Of a stretch of DNA of 37,361 nt, positions 1 through 9,153 are shown piece by piece. Within the stretch, counting starts at the first letter, position 1; every line of letters starts with the position of its first letter. The notes beneath the pieces are model-generated. The model was not told the origin of the DNA and ran no database searches. It saw nothing but the letters and a program-made list of their open reading frames with translations. Position numbers and translations under genes: made by a program. The stretch is from Candidatus Nomurabacteria bacterium (GTDB lineage: Bacteria > Patescibacteriota > Minisyncoccia > Phycocordibacterales > UBA5272), in the NCBI GenBank assembly GCA_029288775.1, contig JARIGQ010000009.1, positions 1 through 37,361 of the forward strand, given 5' to 3'.

Positions 1-160
1 ACATAACTCCTGCAGCTACAACAGATACCATAATAAGCACTGAATAGATAAAGCTTGTAGAAGCAAACAACGAAGTACTCTTCCCTGCTTCAAAGGTAGG
101 AGTAGCTATTCCAAGAGATTGGGTGAAGGAGGGTTCGAGGGAAGTATAGGAGGTAGCCAT
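1..160 (-). CDS. Partial CDS (3' end outside window), small protein with hydrophobic segment, possible pilin/VirB2-like or T4SS-associated membrane protein
   Basis: Reverse complement from 160 reads MATSYTSLEPSFTQSLGIATPTFEAGKSTSLFASTSFIYSVLIMVSVVAAGVM..., open to the window edge; lies just downstream of the T4SS-like genes. Not in the ORF track. Confidence 0.5.
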   Translation of the reverse strand, partial: MATSYTSLEPSFTQSLGIATPTFEAGKSTSLFASTSFIYSVLIMVSVVAAGVM

Positions 161-161
161 A

Positions 162-1106
162 TTATTTGCGGGTATCAAATACTATTTGCATATCCGCTTC
201 CGCTTGCTGGAGGAGACGTCTGGTGTTTTCTGTTGTGATAGAAAGGTTGCGTACTCCGTAGGAGTTTTCTTTGGGTCGAAGTGATAAGATTGTTTGCTCT
301 TGAGGGGTAACCGGCAATCCGTCGAGGGACCAGGTATATTGTGCGGTAGAGCTGAGTCCCCTTTTAGTAGAAAGATAATACGGCTCAAGGGAAAGTGTGA
401 TTGCGTTTGTTAATTCTATGCGATTACCAAATGCATGAGCCATGAGTGTTCCTAAAATATCATCATATCCGTAGACAAGCGGCATAACTGGATGTGGCGA
501 AAGAGAAATGGTATTTTCAGCTACTCCACCGAGCGCGCTTCGTACTCGCACTTTAATAGAAGTAGAATCAGATAAGGTGTCTAAAGGAATAAACGCTGAT
601 TGTTTCCCTGCCCCTGAGCTTGAGGAAAGATATTCATCGTTAACATACCACGCATATGAAAGAGATGCAGGTGCTTGCCCTATATCGGGAAGAGCGGTTA
701 CTTTCACCACTGATCCTTCGGCGGGAAGCGCACGCCCTTCGTAAAATGCTGGTACATAGCTTTCTACTGCTTCCCAAAGTAGCTGTACATACTGTGGGGC
801 TACGGTGATTGAGGTAATGACGCTATTGCCTTTACTGTCGGTCAAAGAAGCATCGACTGGAAATGAGGACCCAGACGGCCCTGTTGTTACTGTAAGGTCT
901 CGTACCCCTAGTCCACGCTTCACTTCTTTACCTTTTACCTTCCATATAACTAGAGAGGTATCTACATCCATATCGTAACTTACTAAGGTAAGTTTTACTT
1001 GAGAGTTAGGGGCAGGATTTTCGGGATCAATAGTAATTACAACCGAGGCTGCATGCGCCCACCCTACTCCCAAAAGTAGCATACAGGTAATCAAGAATGA
1101 TCTCAT
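162..1106 (-). CDS. Secreted protein with signal peptide and PKD/Ig-like repeats, T4SS-associated hypothetical
   Basis: 314-aa ORF; N-terminal signal MRSFLITCMLLLGVGWAHA; beta-rich repeats (VVITIDPENPAPNSQVKLTL); overlaps the VirB4-like start by 4 nt. Confidence 0.75.
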   Translation of the reverse strand: MRSFLITCMLLLGVGWAHAASVVITIDPENPAPNSQVKLTLVSYDMDVDTSLVIWKVKGKEVKRGLGVRDLTVTTGPSGSSFPVDASLTDSKGNSVITSITVAPQYVQLLWEAVESYVPAFYEGRALPAEGSVVKVTALPDIGQAPASLSYAWYVNDEYLSSSSGAGKQSAFIPLDTLSDSTSIKVRVRSALGGVAENTISLSPHPVMPLVYGYDDILGTLMAHAFGNRIELTNAITLSLEPYYLSTKRGLSSTAQYTWSLDGLPVTPQEQTILSLRPKENSYGVRNLSITTENTRRLLQQAEADMQIVFDTRK

Positions 1107-2920
1107 AGAGTTTGAGCTTGCTCCTTCTCTTCTTTCATGGCTTTAATTTGGAGCAGTTGTGAAGGATCACTCGTAATGATTTGGTCCTCGGTATAGCTTG
1201 CTACTACTTTGATGGCTACGTGCTTGAGTCCTGCAAAGAATATTCCCTCACCCACACCTGATTCAAGCAGAAGGAATTTCTCTTCATCGGTAAGGTTGAA
1301 AGTTTTTTGCACCACATCAATGGATGAAGGCGATTGTTTGAGAAGGAGCTGAATGGATGAGTTCGTAATAATCGGTAATCCGTATGGGCTTTTAAGAAAG
1401 TCGCCAACGTCTTGGGTGATAGTTGCAAGCCCTAAATAATATTTTCGGCCACGCTTCGCAAGACCAAATAAGAAGGAAGCGGTATCATCATTTTTCATCA
1501 TAATCCACGCTTCATCCACCACAAGCAAGCGTCTCTTGATGTTTTTACGCACAGCATTCCATATATAGTGGGTGATAATGTACATAGCCACTGGCTTGAG
1601 CTCGTCTTCCATATCGCGAATAGAGAAACATACCAGCTTTTTATTAATGTCCACGTTCGATGGCTGATTGATGAATCCTGACCATGTACCTTTGGTGTAC
1701 TTTGAAAGACGGGCTAGCAAGTCATCCGATCCTCCAATTCCCTGAAGTACTGTTTCGAAATCCGAAAGAAGGGGCGGTTCAAGCTTGGTGAAGTCTATAT
1801 CACCTGTAATGTCCTTGAGCGCATAGGTTTCCGTAATTGCCTGATCAATAATGGCATCTTCTTCTGGAGTAAGTCCTCCCAACATGACACGAAAGAGGCC
1901 GACTAAGTTTACGATATTGGATCGAAGCACTTCAGATGGAGATTCATCTTCAGTCGGTGCCGGAAGATCAAAGGGGTTGATGTGGTGTTCACTTGTGAGG
2001 GAAATATCAAAATATCTACCCCCTACGGATTCAGCGAGATACTCATACTCGCGTTCAGGGTCGATGATAATGACCTCCGTATCAAACATAAGCGTACGCA
2101 GGATTTCCAATTTGGTAGTATAGCTTTTACCGGAACCAGATTTTGCAAAGACGATGGAATTATAGTTTTCAAGTGAAAAACGGTCAAAGAGAATAAGCGA
2201 TCCATTATGGCGGTTAAGACCGTACAAAATACCTCTATCTGATGAAAGGTCAAAAGAAACAAATGGAAAGAATGAAGAAAGGGGCGAAGTGTTAAGTTTT
2301 TTCTTGATGAGAAGCTGGTCCTGACCAAGGGGGATTGTTGAGAGAAAGCCAGTATCTTGCTGGAAAAGTGCAGGTTTTACATATACGAGACGAGATTCAA
2401 GAATATTTTTGATTTCATTTTCCACCTTGTCTACTTCTGCTTCACTTGATCCATAGATAGAAAGATAGAGCGCCACCTCAAACATCTTCTCTTGTGCTTG
2501 GGTAAGACCATCACGGAGATCTTCCAAATCTTGATAGGCAACATCTAATGTCGGGTCGCGCACTAGCCCCTTCTCTTCTCTGGTCATGATTTGGCTTTCC
2601 ACTTCCGCTACTTTTCGTTGGAATTGCTTCATGACATCCCCCGTATCAAGTGGAGTAACATGAATGCCAACATCAAATACTTTATCCAAGTTAATAATTG
2701 GTGAAAGCCAATTGTCAGTAAGAAAACGAGGATAAGATACCACGAAATAGGAACGGACAATATTAGTACCGAGATTTAAATATTTTGGCTGTATACCAAG
2801 GGCCGACGGAGCAATAATGTCCTTCAATTGCATTTCCGCTACTTTATATACCTGGTCAGGAAGCACCGGATTAACGGGGCTTGTAGGTTTATTTTTATTT
2901 AAAAAATCAAAGATTCCCAT
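1103..2920 (-). CDS. VirB4/TraC-type conjugation ATPase (C-terminal ATPase part)
   Basis: 605-aa ORF; Walker A FAKSGSGKSYTTK, Walker B RRLLVVDEAWIMM, and the ITQDVGDFLKSPYG...ITNSSIQLLLKQ segment typical of VirB4. Confidence 0.9.
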   Translation of the reverse strand: MGIFDFLNKNKPTSPVNPVLPDQVYKVAEMQLKDIIAPSALGIQPKYLNLGTNIVRSYFVVSYPRFLTDNWLSPIINLDKVFDVGIHVTPLDTGDVMKQFQRKVAEVESQIMTREEKGLVRDPTLDVAYQDLEDLRDGLTQAQEKMFEVALYLSIYGSSEAEVDKVENEIKNILESRLVYVKPALFQQDTGFLSTIPLGQDQLLIKKKLNTSPLSSFFPFVSFDLSSDRGILYGLNRHNGSLILFDRFSLENYNSIVFAKSGSGKSYTTKLEILRTLMFDTEVIIIDPEREYEYLAESVGGRYFDISLTSEHHINPFDLPAPTEDESPSEVLRSNIVNLVGLFRVMLGGLTPEEDAIIDQAITETYALKDITGDIDFTKLEPPLLSDFETVLQGIGGSDDLLARLSKYTKGTWSGFINQPSNVDINKKLVCFSIRDMEDELKPVAMYIITHYIWNAVRKNIKRRLLVVDEAWIMMKNDDTASFLFGLAKRGRKYYLGLATITQDVGDFLKSPYGLPIITNSSIQLLLKQSPSSIDVVQKTFNLTDEEKFLLLESGVGEGIFFAGLKHVAIKVVASYTEDQIITSDPSQLLQIKAMKEEKEQAQTL

Positions 2921-2934
2921 AGTGGTGATAGGTA

Positions 2935-3576
2935 TTATTGTGTGCTTTGAGTGACATGCGGAGCGTCACGATCTTGCTCGCCAGGGTTAAAGAGTTTGTA
3001 GAAGAGTTCAACCACTTCTTCCGTGCCTAGTTTTTGCGCGCGAATACCAAAGCGAAGCAATCCCTGGATTACGGTTGCGATGCGCTGTTCGAGCTGAATG
3101 CGCGCTGCATCGAAACCGTCTTGTCCTGTCATTCCCGCTTTACCTCCGCCAAATGAAAGTAGGCCAGCTCCCCCTGCTCCGCTTGCTTGTGCGGGTAAAT
3201 ACGGAATCACGATGAAGAAATGTTTGGTCATGATATTGGTTTCTTCAGCAAATTTGTTGATGAATCCCATATATTCATGAATTTGAATCTTCAATAAGTC
3301 CTCCTTTACTTCAGCCGAGCGAGCCTGAAGCAATTCCATATAGGGTTTGATGTTGAGTCGGCGCGATTGAATGAAGAATTGTATGGGGAAATCAAGGGAA
3401 TTGAGAAGATTTTGAAACTGAAGAAGGATAGCCTGTTGTTCATCCTCGCTTTTAAGAGCCAAGTTTAAGGAAGAGGTAATCAACACAGAACGAAGTTCCC
3501 CGTTTTTTAGGACAATAATGCCATCGCGAACTCTATCAATGGGTACAAACTGTTGTGTAGCTGCTCCTGCTGCCAT
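2935..3576 (-). CDS. TraC/VirB4 N-terminal-domain-like protein
   Basis: 213-aa ORF; FVPIDRVRDGIIVLKNGELRSVLITSSLNLALKSEDEQQAILLQFQNLLNSLDFPIQFFIQSR resembles the TraC N-terminal region; directly upstream of the VirB4 ATPase. Confidence 0.65.
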   Translation of the reverse strand: MAAGAATQQFVPIDRVRDGIIVLKNGELRSVLITSSLNLALKSEDEQQAILLQFQNLLNSLDFPIQFFIQSRRLNIKPYMELLQARSAEVKEDLLKIQIHEYMGFINKFAEETNIMTKHFFIVIPYLPAQASGAGGAGLLSFGGGKAGMTGQDGFDAARIQLEQRIATVIQGLLRFGIRAQKLGTEEVVELFYKLFNPGEQDRDAPHVTQSTQ

Positions 3577-3632
3577 GTTTGCAGTATAGCAAAGTAAACC
3601 TTATCTTTTATCGGAAACAGTTGATAGTATCT

Positions 3633-4076
3633 CTAGGAATTGTCAGGAGGTAACTGTGTTCTATCAAGAACATCCAATCCGAGCGCGAGTTCATGAAGTT
3701 TGTCTTTGCTTGCTTTTTCTAAAGTAAGTTCTTTGGTGGTTTGTGCTACCACTTTATCGACATTGCTAGAAGTATTTGTACTTGTTGGGGTTTGGGCAGG
3801 TTGTTTCCAGGTATAAATTTTATTGCCGGTGTAGTAGCCAAACGCGCTTTCTAACACATCTGCAAAGGGTCTATTGTTAAGCTTAAGAAATGCCAAGGAA
3901 AGAAAAAGTGCGGAGACTATGACAATAAGGATTACTGCGATTATCTTAATAGGAATAAAAGTCCAAATAATGAAGGAAAATCCCCCGGCACCAAGGATGT
4001 AGCCAAACTGGCGAAGGGAAAGCGGGCCTACTACTTTGTCTTCTACGTCGATAAATTGAGGAACTCTGAATTGCAT
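3633..4076 (-). CDS. PrgI family membrane protein (T4SS)
   Basis: 147-aa ORF; MQFRVPQFIDVEDKVVGPLSLRQFGYILGAGGFSFI plus two TM segments is PrgI-like; next to VirB4 genes. Confidence 0.8.
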   Translation of the reverse strand: MQFRVPQFIDVEDKVVGPLSLRQFGYILGAGGFSFIIWTFIPIKIIAVILIVIVSALFLSLAFLKLNNRPFADVLESAFGYYTGNKIYTWKQPAQTPTSTNTSSNVDKVVAQTTKELTLEKASKDKLHELALGLDVLDRTQLPPDNS

Positions 4077-4117
4077 GATGAGCCCAGTATAACAGCCCCT
4101 AGCGGGGAGGAATAGTC

Positions 4118-4885
4118 TTATTCTTCTACCACTTCTCGATACGGATCCACATTATAGTGGGTGGGCGCTTTGGCGTAAGTTGCAGATCGAGATACAGCAT
4201 CCACAGGAACAGGGTTTATATTTTCCTCTGTGATTTGAGGGAGAACAACACCTGAATCTAGTTCGCCTTCATTTTGTTTAGATGAAGCTATTTGTTCTTG
4301 AATTTTTTTCAAACGCTCAGTCACTTCTTCATCATTGGGAATAGTATCCAAAATTTTAAGTTGATCCATCAGTGCAGAGCGAGATCCTGGTATGAGATTT
4401 GGTTGGGTTGGTTGGGTAGCAGGTTGAGGTGCTGTTGCTTCAGGTGAAGCCGGTGGAGTAGGTTCAGATACAAACGGTCCACGCTTTGTGGTATCGAGTA
4501 GTTCTTTACGTAACTCCTCTTGAGATCTCCCCTCACCTTTGAACTCAAGTGTTACCATTTCTGTAGGTGCTTTGCCTAGTATTTGTATGCGGGCTTTTTC
4601 TAGAATGGTTTTATCCAGATCAGCAGCAAGCTTGAGGGCTTCATCTTCCGAAAGACCTAACATATCAATGATCCCCTGCACTGCATCTTGTGGTTTAAGA
4701 GCCCCTATAAGAAGAAAGATAATAAGATCGGACAGCGCGGAATATTTACTTACTTGGAGGGTATAGGCTTTTCCTAGAATGGCGGTAGTTGTATTGACTT
4801 CTCCTCCATCAATAAGTCCCTGTATTTCTGCAGGAGCACTGCCGTAGAGTTCATCTAAATTGTCAGCAATGTAGTTAGGATGCAT
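4118..4885 (-). CDS. Hypothetical protein in T4SS-like cluster
   Basis: 255-aa ORF, colinear, 5 nt after the VirB6-like gene; Pro/Thr-rich middle; no family recognised. Confidence 0.6.
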   Translation of the reverse strand: MHPNYIADNLDELYGSAPAEIQGLIDGGEVNTTTAILGKAYTLQVSKYSALSDLIIFLLIGALKPQDAVQGIIDMLGLSEDEALKLAADLDKTILEKARIQILGKAPTEMVTLEFKGEGRSQEELRKELLDTTKRGPFVSEPTPPASPEATAPQPATQPTQPNLIPGSRSALMDQLKILDTIPNDEEVTERLKKIQEQIASSKQNEGELDSGVVLPQITEENINPVPVDAVSRSATYAKAPTHYNVDPYREVVEE

Positions 4886-4890
4886 AAAGG

Positions 4891-7407
4891 TTAAATGGTA
4901 GCCGCTTGAGGTTGTGTAGAAGTTCCCGTCTGGTTGGTAGAAGGAGAGTTTTGGCTTCTTAGATTCGGAGTAGTATTCCCAAGGTTTTGATTTTGCTTAT
5001 GAACTCGTTGTGCTGCAAGGGCTTCGCTGTAGCTTCCATAAGAAGTTCCATTAAATGAGTACTTTCCATCCTGAGTTTTATTAATTCCTCCTACGCTTGA
5101 TGGAGGAGTAGAAGTGGAAGATGGGGAATTGGGCACAAGCCCTGCTGCATCAAGTGATGAAGTATCAAGATTTGGGGAGCTTGTTTGTACTGAAGAAGGC
5201 GTGGATGTTGCAGGTGATGCAGATCCAGGTACTGATTGGGTTGAATTACTTTTAATATAATCTTGTATATCCTTAGGCAAGGAATCAAAATATTCTTGTT
5301 TTTTATCCTGGTCGTTAATTTTATCGTATTTATCTTTTGCTTTTATTTTATCTTTTTGGAATTCATCGCGAATCTTCTGCGCATCACTTCTCATGAAAAG
5401 CGCTCTTTGGCCGAGTTCCGTAGGATTGCGCGTGGTTTGCGTAAGATAACTATCTGCAACCCCCGCCTTCTTTTTCTCTGCAGAGTTTATGTAGTTAAGT
5501 TTTGCTCTAGTTGTTTCTTTTTGAGTTTTATAGCGTTCATCATAATTTTGTTTAAGTCCAGTTTGCATACTAAGGCCCATACCCCCCGTAATTCCGGCGG
5601 TTGCTAATCCTTTACTTACCAAACCCACATTACGCGCATCAAACGTGCTTTGAGCAAGTGAGTTGCTTAATGTATATAATCCTCGACCCATTCGGGAGGC
5701 TTGGGCATTTTTCATCCAATCACTATCACGCCAACGGGCTGCTGCTGCCCCAAGGCTTCCTCTAGCCAATACCCCTGTCCCTGCAGTTGCTGCTGCAAGT
5801 CCAAACCCTCCTACTTTGCCAAGGGCGTTTGTGGCAAATTGCCCTACTTCTCCTGCAAAATAAGTGGTTACCTTAAGCATAATGTGGAGCATGACCAGCA
5901 TCATGGTGATATTGAAAAACGTCTGTATAGATGCCCCACCGCCCGTAAAAGAATTACCACTTACTTGTGAGATAGTTCCAAACACTTCCATAAATTTGAG
6001 AGTGAGCGCAAGCATGATCATAAATACCGGAGCTACGATGAGTTGTTCAAAGAATATTTTCCGTACTTTCATTGCTGCTTCACCAAGTTTAGGGACTACG
6101 CTATCTATAAGAAGAATTGGAGATGCGATGATAATAAACACCAAGGCTGCCGCACGGCCTACAATAATAGCGGTTGCTTTAAAGAATATATACGCGGCAT
6201 AGAGGACAAAAACTACAGCAAGAAGCGCTGCTGGAGTGCTGTTGAGTGAGTTCACAAAACCGCTTTGGGAAGTGCTCACATTAGTTGCACTCCCAACGAG
6301 TCCATAGAGTCCCAAGCGTGTCATAATAAGCGCCCCGGGAGTGTTTTGGCCTAAAGCAGTAGCTGCATTACTAAAATCCGTAGTAAGCGGTTCTGACCCC
6401 ACTGCACTTGCGTATACATTTAGCGAAATAACATTCGAGATATCTGTAAGGGTACGAGTTACGGGATAGGAAAAGTTTACAAAAAGGGCAAAAATTACAA
6501 GCCACCCAACGTATTTAGTGAATGTTTCTTCTTTTCCTATGATGTACATAAAACCAAGATACAAACCGGCAAACACTACCACAAGCGAGATGATTTGTCG
6601 CACCACCAACCAGATTGGGTAAAGGCTGTCAGGTGCCCATTTGCTAAATCCAAGAACACTGACCTGAATTGCATAATTCATCATATTGGCACTCACCCAC
6701 ACCAAAAATCCGGCAATTTGAAGGAGAGTGTTTTTAATAATCCAAGCAATACCGCTATCAATACAGTTGGTTATGCTTCCTTTTATGATTCCACATTCAT
6801 CTTTAGTTCCGGGGGTTACTGCGGTTGCGGCGGATGTTCCCGAGGTGCTTATAGCGGTTGCATTATTAAGAGAAGATGCCGCATCGCTTCCGGCTGTTAT
6901 GGTGCCATTTTGAATTTGCTTTGCCTGAGTAATAAGATCATTTAATCCATGTAGTCCCCCACCCGTTCCGTTTGATCCCGTAAGAATCGATTGCTGTTCA
7001 GCAATTCTAGGTATTCCTGTAAATGCTGTAGACCATGCCCCTACAGTCTTATTAAGAGCATTGAGTTGAGTTTGTGCTGGTTGTAAGGCATTGTTTTGAC
7101 CTGTCGTAAATTCTTGAAAGTAAATATTTTGAAGGGAAGTAAGTGTTTGAACATTTTGATCCAATGCTGCCAGTTTTTGTGTTTTATCTGTACCATCCGG
7201 AAGTTTTTGTGTTGCTGTTTTAAGAGTGTCCAATGCCTGAAAGGTTGCACTAAAAACACTCGCCGTTTGTGCGAGAAAATAATCATAGGTGCCCGCATTT
7301 GCTTTATCTACCAGACGATCAGCATTTTGTGCAGAAACTAATCCAGTAGTGGAGAAAAACCCTGTAAAAATGAGGAGCGATATAACAAAAACTCCGAGAC
7401 GTCTCAT
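4891..7407 (-). CDS. VirB6/TrbL-like multi-TM membrane protein with signal peptide and low-complexity C-terminal tail
   Basis: 838-aa ORF; several TM segments (IISLVVVFAGLYLGFMYIIG, ALLAVVFVLYAAYIFFKATAIIVG, LIVAPVFMIMLALTLKF) then a charged, Ser/Thr/Gln-rich tail; synteny with PrgI/VirB4. Confidence 0.75.
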   Translation of the reverse strand: MRRLGVFVISLLIFTGFFSTTGLVSAQNADRLVDKANAGTYDYFLAQTASVFSATFQALDTLKTATQKLPDGTDKTQKLAALDQNVQTLTSLQNIYFQEFTTGQNNALQPAQTQLNALNKTVGAWSTAFTGIPRIAEQQSILTGSNGTGGGLHGLNDLITQAKQIQNGTITAGSDAASSLNNATAISTSGTSAATAVTPGTKDECGIIKGSITNCIDSGIAWIIKNTLLQIAGFLVWVSANMMNYAIQVSVLGFSKWAPDSLYPIWLVVRQIISLVVVFAGLYLGFMYIIGKEETFTKYVGWLVIFALFVNFSYPVTRTLTDISNVISLNVYASAVGSEPLTTDFSNAATALGQNTPGALIMTRLGLYGLVGSATNVSTSQSGFVNSLNSTPAALLAVVFVLYAAYIFFKATAIIVGRAAALVFIIIASPILLIDSVVPKLGEAAMKVRKIFFEQLIVAPVFMIMLALTLKFMEVFGTISQVSGNSFTGGGASIQTFFNITMMLVMLHIMLKVTTYFAGEVGQFATNALGKVGGFGLAAATAGTGVLARGSLGAAAARWRDSDWMKNAQASRMGRGLYTLSNSLAQSTFDARNVGLVSKGLATAGITGGMGLSMQTGLKQNYDERYKTQKETTRAKLNYINSAEKKKAGVADSYLTQTTRNPTELGQRALFMRSDAQKIRDEFQKDKIKAKDKYDKINDQDKKQEYFDSLPKDIQDYIKSNSTQSVPGSASPATSTPSSVQTSSPNLDTSSLDAAGLVPNSPSSTSTPPSSVGGINKTQDGKYSFNGTSYGSYSEALAAQRVHKQNQNLGNTTPNLRSQNSPSTNQTGTSTQPQAATI

Positions 7408-7467
7408 GCGCGTAGTGTATCACGCAGGAATCTCGGAGTTCTGTTGATGGAAGAGTTTCCGGTAATA

Positions 7468-9138
7468 CTATCCCCCCGCCCCTACATTTGAGCTTGAATT
7501 GGAGGATCCTTGTGAGGCTCGCATGGATTCACACCTGGTTTGGAGATTGGTAAGATCTCCATTTGAACCCATATCACTTTCTACCTGGTCCTTGTACTTT
7601 GCGTAGGCAGTTTTACGCATGATGGTGGTATTGGCATTAGGGAGATTACGGGATTCGTTCAAGAAATTATCATAAATTGTTGAAATCTTTTGGGAGGACT
7701 GCGCGGTACTTATTTCTTCACGGGAAGATTCTATGAGGGCACGTCCGGAGGCAATGCCTTCCGAGTCCGATTCCAGGTTTTGCTCCATGGCACTTATTTT
7801 AGTCGCACGATCTGCAAGCGTGCTATTTGCTGATGTGTCTCCAATTGCCTGATAGCACGCTTTGGTAGCAGTAACTTTGTCGCTATAGGTGCCAAGTATG
7901 GAACGTATATCATCGTCGGCAGACTCCAAATCATTAAGCGAATTCTCGTTTATGTCTAGCATAGAGAGAATTGGTTCAGCGGTTTCATTTTTTTTGTTGG
8001 GATCATTGGCAAGATCTTGTATTTCTTCACTGGACACGGTTTGGGAAGTTGAGGTGTTTTGCGAAGAACCAGCATTTAAAATGCTTTGCGCTCCTTGGAA
8101 AAGTGTACCCAGATTGGTAAGAAGTTCCGTGAAGGGTGATGCTTGGAGGAAGGTTGCGCGATCAAATCCGGCAAATTGAGCTTTGGAAAGCGTGTCAGCT
8201 ACGAGTCCTGCAGGGTTAATGACGGCATCTGAAATACACGGGGCAAGATCAGGGTTTGAGTAAGGGTCTCCATTTTCATCTGTAGGCGCACGCACAAGAC
8301 ATTTTGTTTGGCTTACTGTACCGCGACCACGATTGAGGTCATCTGTAGCAGCTTGTTTTTTAGCATTTGCCGCTTGCGCTAAGATGGTTGTATTTTGTAC
8401 AGTTTTTGTATAAGGATTATCTCCTCCAGTAATATCAAGCCATGTATCCCAGCCCCCTACTTCCGGACGAGCAGTATTGAGTTTATTAAGAGCAGCTGCG
8501 GTCTTTGGATCATTGCTTGGATTGTTGGCACAGAGCTGCTGATAAAGATATTGCTTGCGAGCTTGGAACGCAGCGTTATCAAAGGCGTTTCCATTTGCGG
8601 TAACGTCTTCTTTGGCTAAATTGGAAAGAGTCGTATCATCACATGCTTTTTTCTGTATGATGGAAGGAAGGTTGGAGGTATTGTTTGCTTGCAGCTTGGC
8701 TGTAAAACTGACTGATTTGAAGTTATTGGTAAGACTGGAAAGGAGAGAGTTGGTGAATGCTCCGTTTTTTTGAGCAGCCAACGCTCCTAGGCCTATTTTC
8801 ACTACTGCAAGTCCTTGTTTGTCGATGTAATTTTGCGGATTGGAAATGATAAGCGAGCTTCCTTGTGATCCCCCGGTGACAAGAGTGAGCATGCTTTTGG
8901 CAGCGGAGAGCTGTTGAATGGTGATAAGCGAAGTGGAAATTGGATCCATGATTGCCTTGGCACCTAAAATTTGAGCATTTACAGAAGTAATTCCTGAGGA
9001 GATGTTAGTCGGAATGAGCTCAACGTGGTTTGCTATTTGGGTAAGTTCGGAAGCATTTCCTCCAGGCACAGCTCCGCCGGCAAAAACGGGAAGAATTATT
9101 CCCCCGAGAAGTATGCCGCTTATAAATATCTTTTTCAT
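7468..9138 (-). CDS. Secreted hypothetical protein, T4SS-cluster associated
   Basis: 556-aa ORF with signal peptide MKKIFISGILLGGIILPVFAGGA; colinear. Confidence 0.7.
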   Translation of the reverse strand: MKKIFISGILLGGIILPVFAGGAVPGGNASELTQIANHVELIPTNISSGITSVNAQILGAKAIMDPISTSLITIQQLSAAKSMLTLVTGGSQGSSLIISNPQNYIDKQGLAVVKIGLGALAAQKNGAFTNSLLSSLTNNFKSVSFTAKLQANNTSNLPSIIQKKACDDTTLSNLAKEDVTANGNAFDNAAFQARKQYLYQQLCANNPSNDPKTAAALNKLNTARPEVGGWDTWLDITGGDNPYTKTVQNTTILAQAANAKKQAATDDLNRGRGTVSQTKCLVRAPTDENGDPYSNPDLAPCISDAVINPAGLVADTLSKAQFAGFDRATFLQASPFTELLTNLGTLFQGAQSILNAGSSQNTSTSQTVSSEEIQDLANDPNKKNETAEPILSMLDINENSLNDLESADDDIRSILGTYSDKVTATKACYQAIGDTSANSTLADRATKISAMEQNLESDSEGIASGRALIESSREEISTAQSSQKISTIYDNFLNESRNLPNANTTIMRKTAYAKYKDQVESDMGSNGDLTNLQTRCESMRASQGSSNSSSNVGAGG

Positions 9139-9153
9139 AGTTTCTAGTATAGC

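Noticed and set aside
508-744. Plus-strand ORF antisense to the 314-aa secreted protein (and similar antisense ORFs such as 1851-2123, 5263-5607, 16652-17020, 34383-34763)
   Set aside because: Shadow ORFs opposite well-supported genes; no recognisable domains or start signals.
5091-5288. Possible small His/Leu/Gln-rich protein within the VirB6-like gene
   Set aside because: Out-of-frame artefact of the low-complexity coding tail.
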